Assembly: GCA_964422365.1 (NCBI GenBank)
Contig: CAYRAV010000097.1
Span: 1-8,494, forward strand
Length of the DNA: 8,494 bases
Reading direction: 5' to 3'
Source of the DNA: CAYRAV01 sp964422365
GTDB taxonomy: Bacteria; Bacillota; Clostridia; Lachnospirales; Lachnospiraceae
Shown: one piece after another, positions 7,168 through 8,494 of the stretch
How positions within the stretch are numbered: the stretch's first letter is position 1
Layout of the letters: each line of letters opens with the position of its first letter
The notes under the pieces: generated by a model
What the model saw: the letters and a program-made list of their open reading frames with translations, nothing else
Databases searched by the model: none
Told to the model about the DNA's origin: nothing
Made by a program: the position numbers and the translations under genes

Positions 7168-7989
7168 TCAATCATTTCCTTCCTTTTTCCTAAATATCGA
7201 TGGCTGGATAATCTGAAATGGAATACTGTTCCTGTCTAATGTCTCTGTTGTTCCTATAAACAAATATCCCCCAGGTTCCAGAAAATCATATACCTTCTGA
7301 AGCAATTCACATTTTGTTTTTTCATCAAAATATATCATAACATTACGCAAAAATATCGTATGCATCTTTCTTTTAAAGGGAAAAGGATCCATCAGATTGA
7401 ACTGCCGGAAAATAACTTCTTTTTTCAATTCCTCCTTTACCTCATAGCGGCTGCCTCCAGCAACAGATTTAAAAAAACGTTTTTTCCATTGCTCAGGAAC
7501 GCTTTTTAACTGGTCCGTGCTATAGGCACCAGCAATTGCCTGCTGTAAAACCTTGACAGATATATCTGTTGCCAGAACTTTTGTATCCCACTTATCACGC
7601 TCTAAACCAAAAAAGTCTGCCAAAACCATAGCTATCATATAAGGCTCCTCGCCTGTTGAAGCAGCACCGCACCAGATACGCAAATCCTTTTTTACATTCT
7701 CCTTTTTTTTGAGCCACGGCAAAACTACTTTTCTAAAATAATCAAAATGCTCAAATTCTCTCATGAAATAAGTATGATTCGTTGTCAGAAGATTCACTAA
7801 CATTTTTTCGAGAGTACCAGTCCGGTCATTCTCAACAGAATTCATATAGTCATCAAAGTTTTTCCATCCGCCTGATTTAATATAGTTGGAAAGACGTCCA
7901 TTTACAATTACCTTTTTCTGGCTCATATCTATACCATAACGCTGCTTCATATAAGTTGAAATTCTTAAAAATTCTTCATCTGTTATCAA
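7168..7989 (-). CDS. cheR: Chemotaxis protein methyltransferase CheR, TTG start
   Basis: SAM-dependent enzyme that methylates receptor glutamates for adaptation; 273 residues. A helical N-terminal domain (1-75) ends in LLTTNHTYFMRE (67-78). The SAM-binding fold shows IWCGAASTGEEPYMIA (105-120), ATDIS (140-144), LRNVMIYFD (214-222) and PGGYLFIGTTETL (239-251). The start codon is TTG at 7989-7987, supported by GGGAGGG at 8004-7998 (8 nt spacing) and by the family-like beginning ITDEEFLRI; the next Met is residue 14, inside the conserved region. The beta-subdomain (about 172-198) appears 2-3 residues shorter than recalled E. coli CheR, a trait linked to enzymes that need no receptor pentapeptide. 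It lies 38 nt after the HD-GYP gene and 3 nt before cheB. Confidence 0.95.
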   Translation of the reverse strand: MITDEEFLRISTYMKQRYGIDMSQKKVIVNGRLSNYIKSGGWKNFDDYMNSVENDRTGTLEKMLVNLLTTNHTYFMREFEHFDYFRKVVLPWLKKKENVKKDLRIWCGAASTGEEPYMIAMVLADFFGLERDKWDTKVLATDISVKVLQQAIAGAYSTDQLKSVPEQWKKRFFKSVAGGSRYEVKEELKKEVIFRQFNLMDPFPFKRKMHTIFLRNVMIYFDEKTKCELLQKVYDFLEPGGYLFIGTTETLDRNSIPFQIIQPSIFRKKEGND

Positions 7990-7997
7990 CTCTTTAT

Positions 7998-8004
7998 CCC
8001 TCCC
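7998..8004 (-). promoter_or_regulatory. Ribosome binding site deciding the TTG start of cheR
   Basis: GGGAGGG is a strong Shine-Dalgarno match 8 nt before TTG at 7989 and has no ATG at a suitable distance in this frame. It lies in the 38-nt gap between the HD-GYP stop and cheR, where no terminator or promoter hexamers are evident. That supports co-transcription of the two genes. Confidence 0.75.
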
Positions 8005-8027
8005 ATTAAAATACTGAAATTACCAGT

Positions 8028-8494
8028 TCAGCATAATCGGCGCGATATCTTACAACATATCTCAAAAATATCGGAATTAAATTTCACACCTGCTTCTTTA
8101 TTCATGATTTCAAGGGCATCCTCTTTACTGCAATTTTCCCTTTCTGTCAACATACAATATCTTTCCATTATGGAAACAATCTGTGCAGCAAGTGGAATTT
8201 CCTTTCCCCTTAAGCCGTCAGGATATCCGCTTCCATCCCAGTTTTCATGGTGATGGCGTGCAATATCAATTGATGTACTGATAAAATCATTATAATCATT
8301 GCTAACATAGAGATCATGTAAAAACTCTGCCCCTATTCTTGTATGATTTTGTGCAATGGTAGTTTCTTCTTTGGTCAATTCTGTTTTTTTCAATAAAATA
8401 TCCTTTGGTATACCAATATTTCCTATATCACAAAGAGGTGCTGCCAATTCTATTGTATCAACATAAGTATCTGAAATCTTATCTTCAAACAAAG
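8028..8494 (-). CDS. HD-GYP-type protein with degraded active-site motif, 5' end cut by window edge
   Basis: C-terminal part (about 155 residues) of a protein related to HD-GYP cyclic di-GMP phosphodiesterases. The frame is open to the window edge; a TTG at 8492 is not a credible start, since the fold and probably an N-terminal domain extend beyond. Counting from 8492, the GYP signature is intact (HHENWDGSGYPDGL, 81-94), as are the helix with His50 (NHTRIGAEFL) and EIPLAAQIV (98-106). The HD signature, normally LHDIGKIGIP, reads LCDIGNIGIP (20-29): the metal-binding His is Cys (TGT at 8432-8430) and the conserved Lys is Asn. The usual ADxxDALTSxRPYK stretch is replaced by MERYCMLTERENCSK (109-123). 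Enzymatic activity is therefore doubtful; it may bind nucleotide or act as a protein partner. It lies 38 nt upstream of cheR, probably in the same operon. Confidence 0.85.
   Translation of the reverse strand, partial: LFEDKISDTYVDTIELAAPLCDIGNIGIPKDILLKKTELTKEETTIAQNHTRIGAEFLHDLYVSNDYNDFISTSIDIARHHHENWDGSGYPDGLRGKEIPLAAQIVSIMERYCMLTERENCSKEDALEIMNKEAGVKFNSDIFEICCKISRRLC

Noticed and set aside
8028..8060. Frameshift near the end of the HD-GYP gene
   Set aside because: The unusual ending CCKISRRLC made me look for one, but the HD-GYP fold is nearly complete there and the stop is followed at once by a proper ribosome site and cheR.
8490..8492. TTG at 8492 as the start of the HD-GYP gene
   Set aside because: Only two bases precede it in the window, and the HD-GYP fold needs upstream helices, including another metal-binding His. 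The gene must extend past the edge.
1..8494. Mobile elements, CRISPR arrays, tRNA or rRNA genes
   Set aside because: No transposase, regularly spaced repeats, target-site duplications or RNA gene signatures were seen on reading both strands.

Overview
The window looks like a piece of a Firmicutes chromosome, most likely from class Clostridia (Lachnospiraceae-like). It is AT-rich, nearly every gene has a strong AAAGGAG-type ribosome binding site, the genes are tightly packed on one strand, and the purine and chemotaxis proteins have a clostridial style. The genus cannot be named from the sequence alone. All genes lie on the minus strand, so transcription runs from high to low coordinates.

Layout in transcription order. 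(1) 8494-8028: the C-terminal part of an HD-GYP-type protein, cut by the window edge; its active-site motif looks degraded. (2) 7989-1593: a complete, tightly spaced chemosensory operon, cheR - cheB - cheY-like - cheA - cheW - mcp, with gaps of -4 to 40 nt between genes. The HD-GYP gene ends only 38 nt before cheR and is probably in the same operon, whose promoter is outside the window. (3) 1592-1244: a 349-bp gap with a long hairpin plus U-tract that ends the che operon, then a good sigma-A-type promoter. (4) 1243-731 and 700-1: purE and the first 233 codons of purM, the start of a purine biosynthesis operon.

How the genes work together. The MCP-type receptor, CheW and the CheA kinase would form a signalling array. 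CheA would phosphorylate the small receiver protein (CheY-like) and the receiver domain of CheB. CheR and CheB would methylate and demethylate the receptor for adaptation. All key catalytic residues of CheA, CheB, CheR and the receiver are visible, so the core pathway should be functional. The set has no CheC, CheD, CheX or CheZ, and the receptor has almost no extracytoplasmic sensor domain (about 20-25 residues between its two membrane segments). Its cytoplasmic signalling hairpin aligns without gaps to my recollection of E. coli Tsr, which suggests the 36-heptad type rather than the longer 44-heptad type usual for Bacillus-like systems. This may therefore be a secondary chemosensory pathway rather than the main CheC/CheD flagellar one, but the rest of the genome is not visible. 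PurE and PurM act in de novo purine synthesis and have no evident functional link to the che operon.

I found no mobile element, CRISPR array, tRNA, rRNA or convincing riboswitch. The most unusual items are the degraded HD-GYP motif and the nearly sensorless receptor. I do not see a clearly new biological system.
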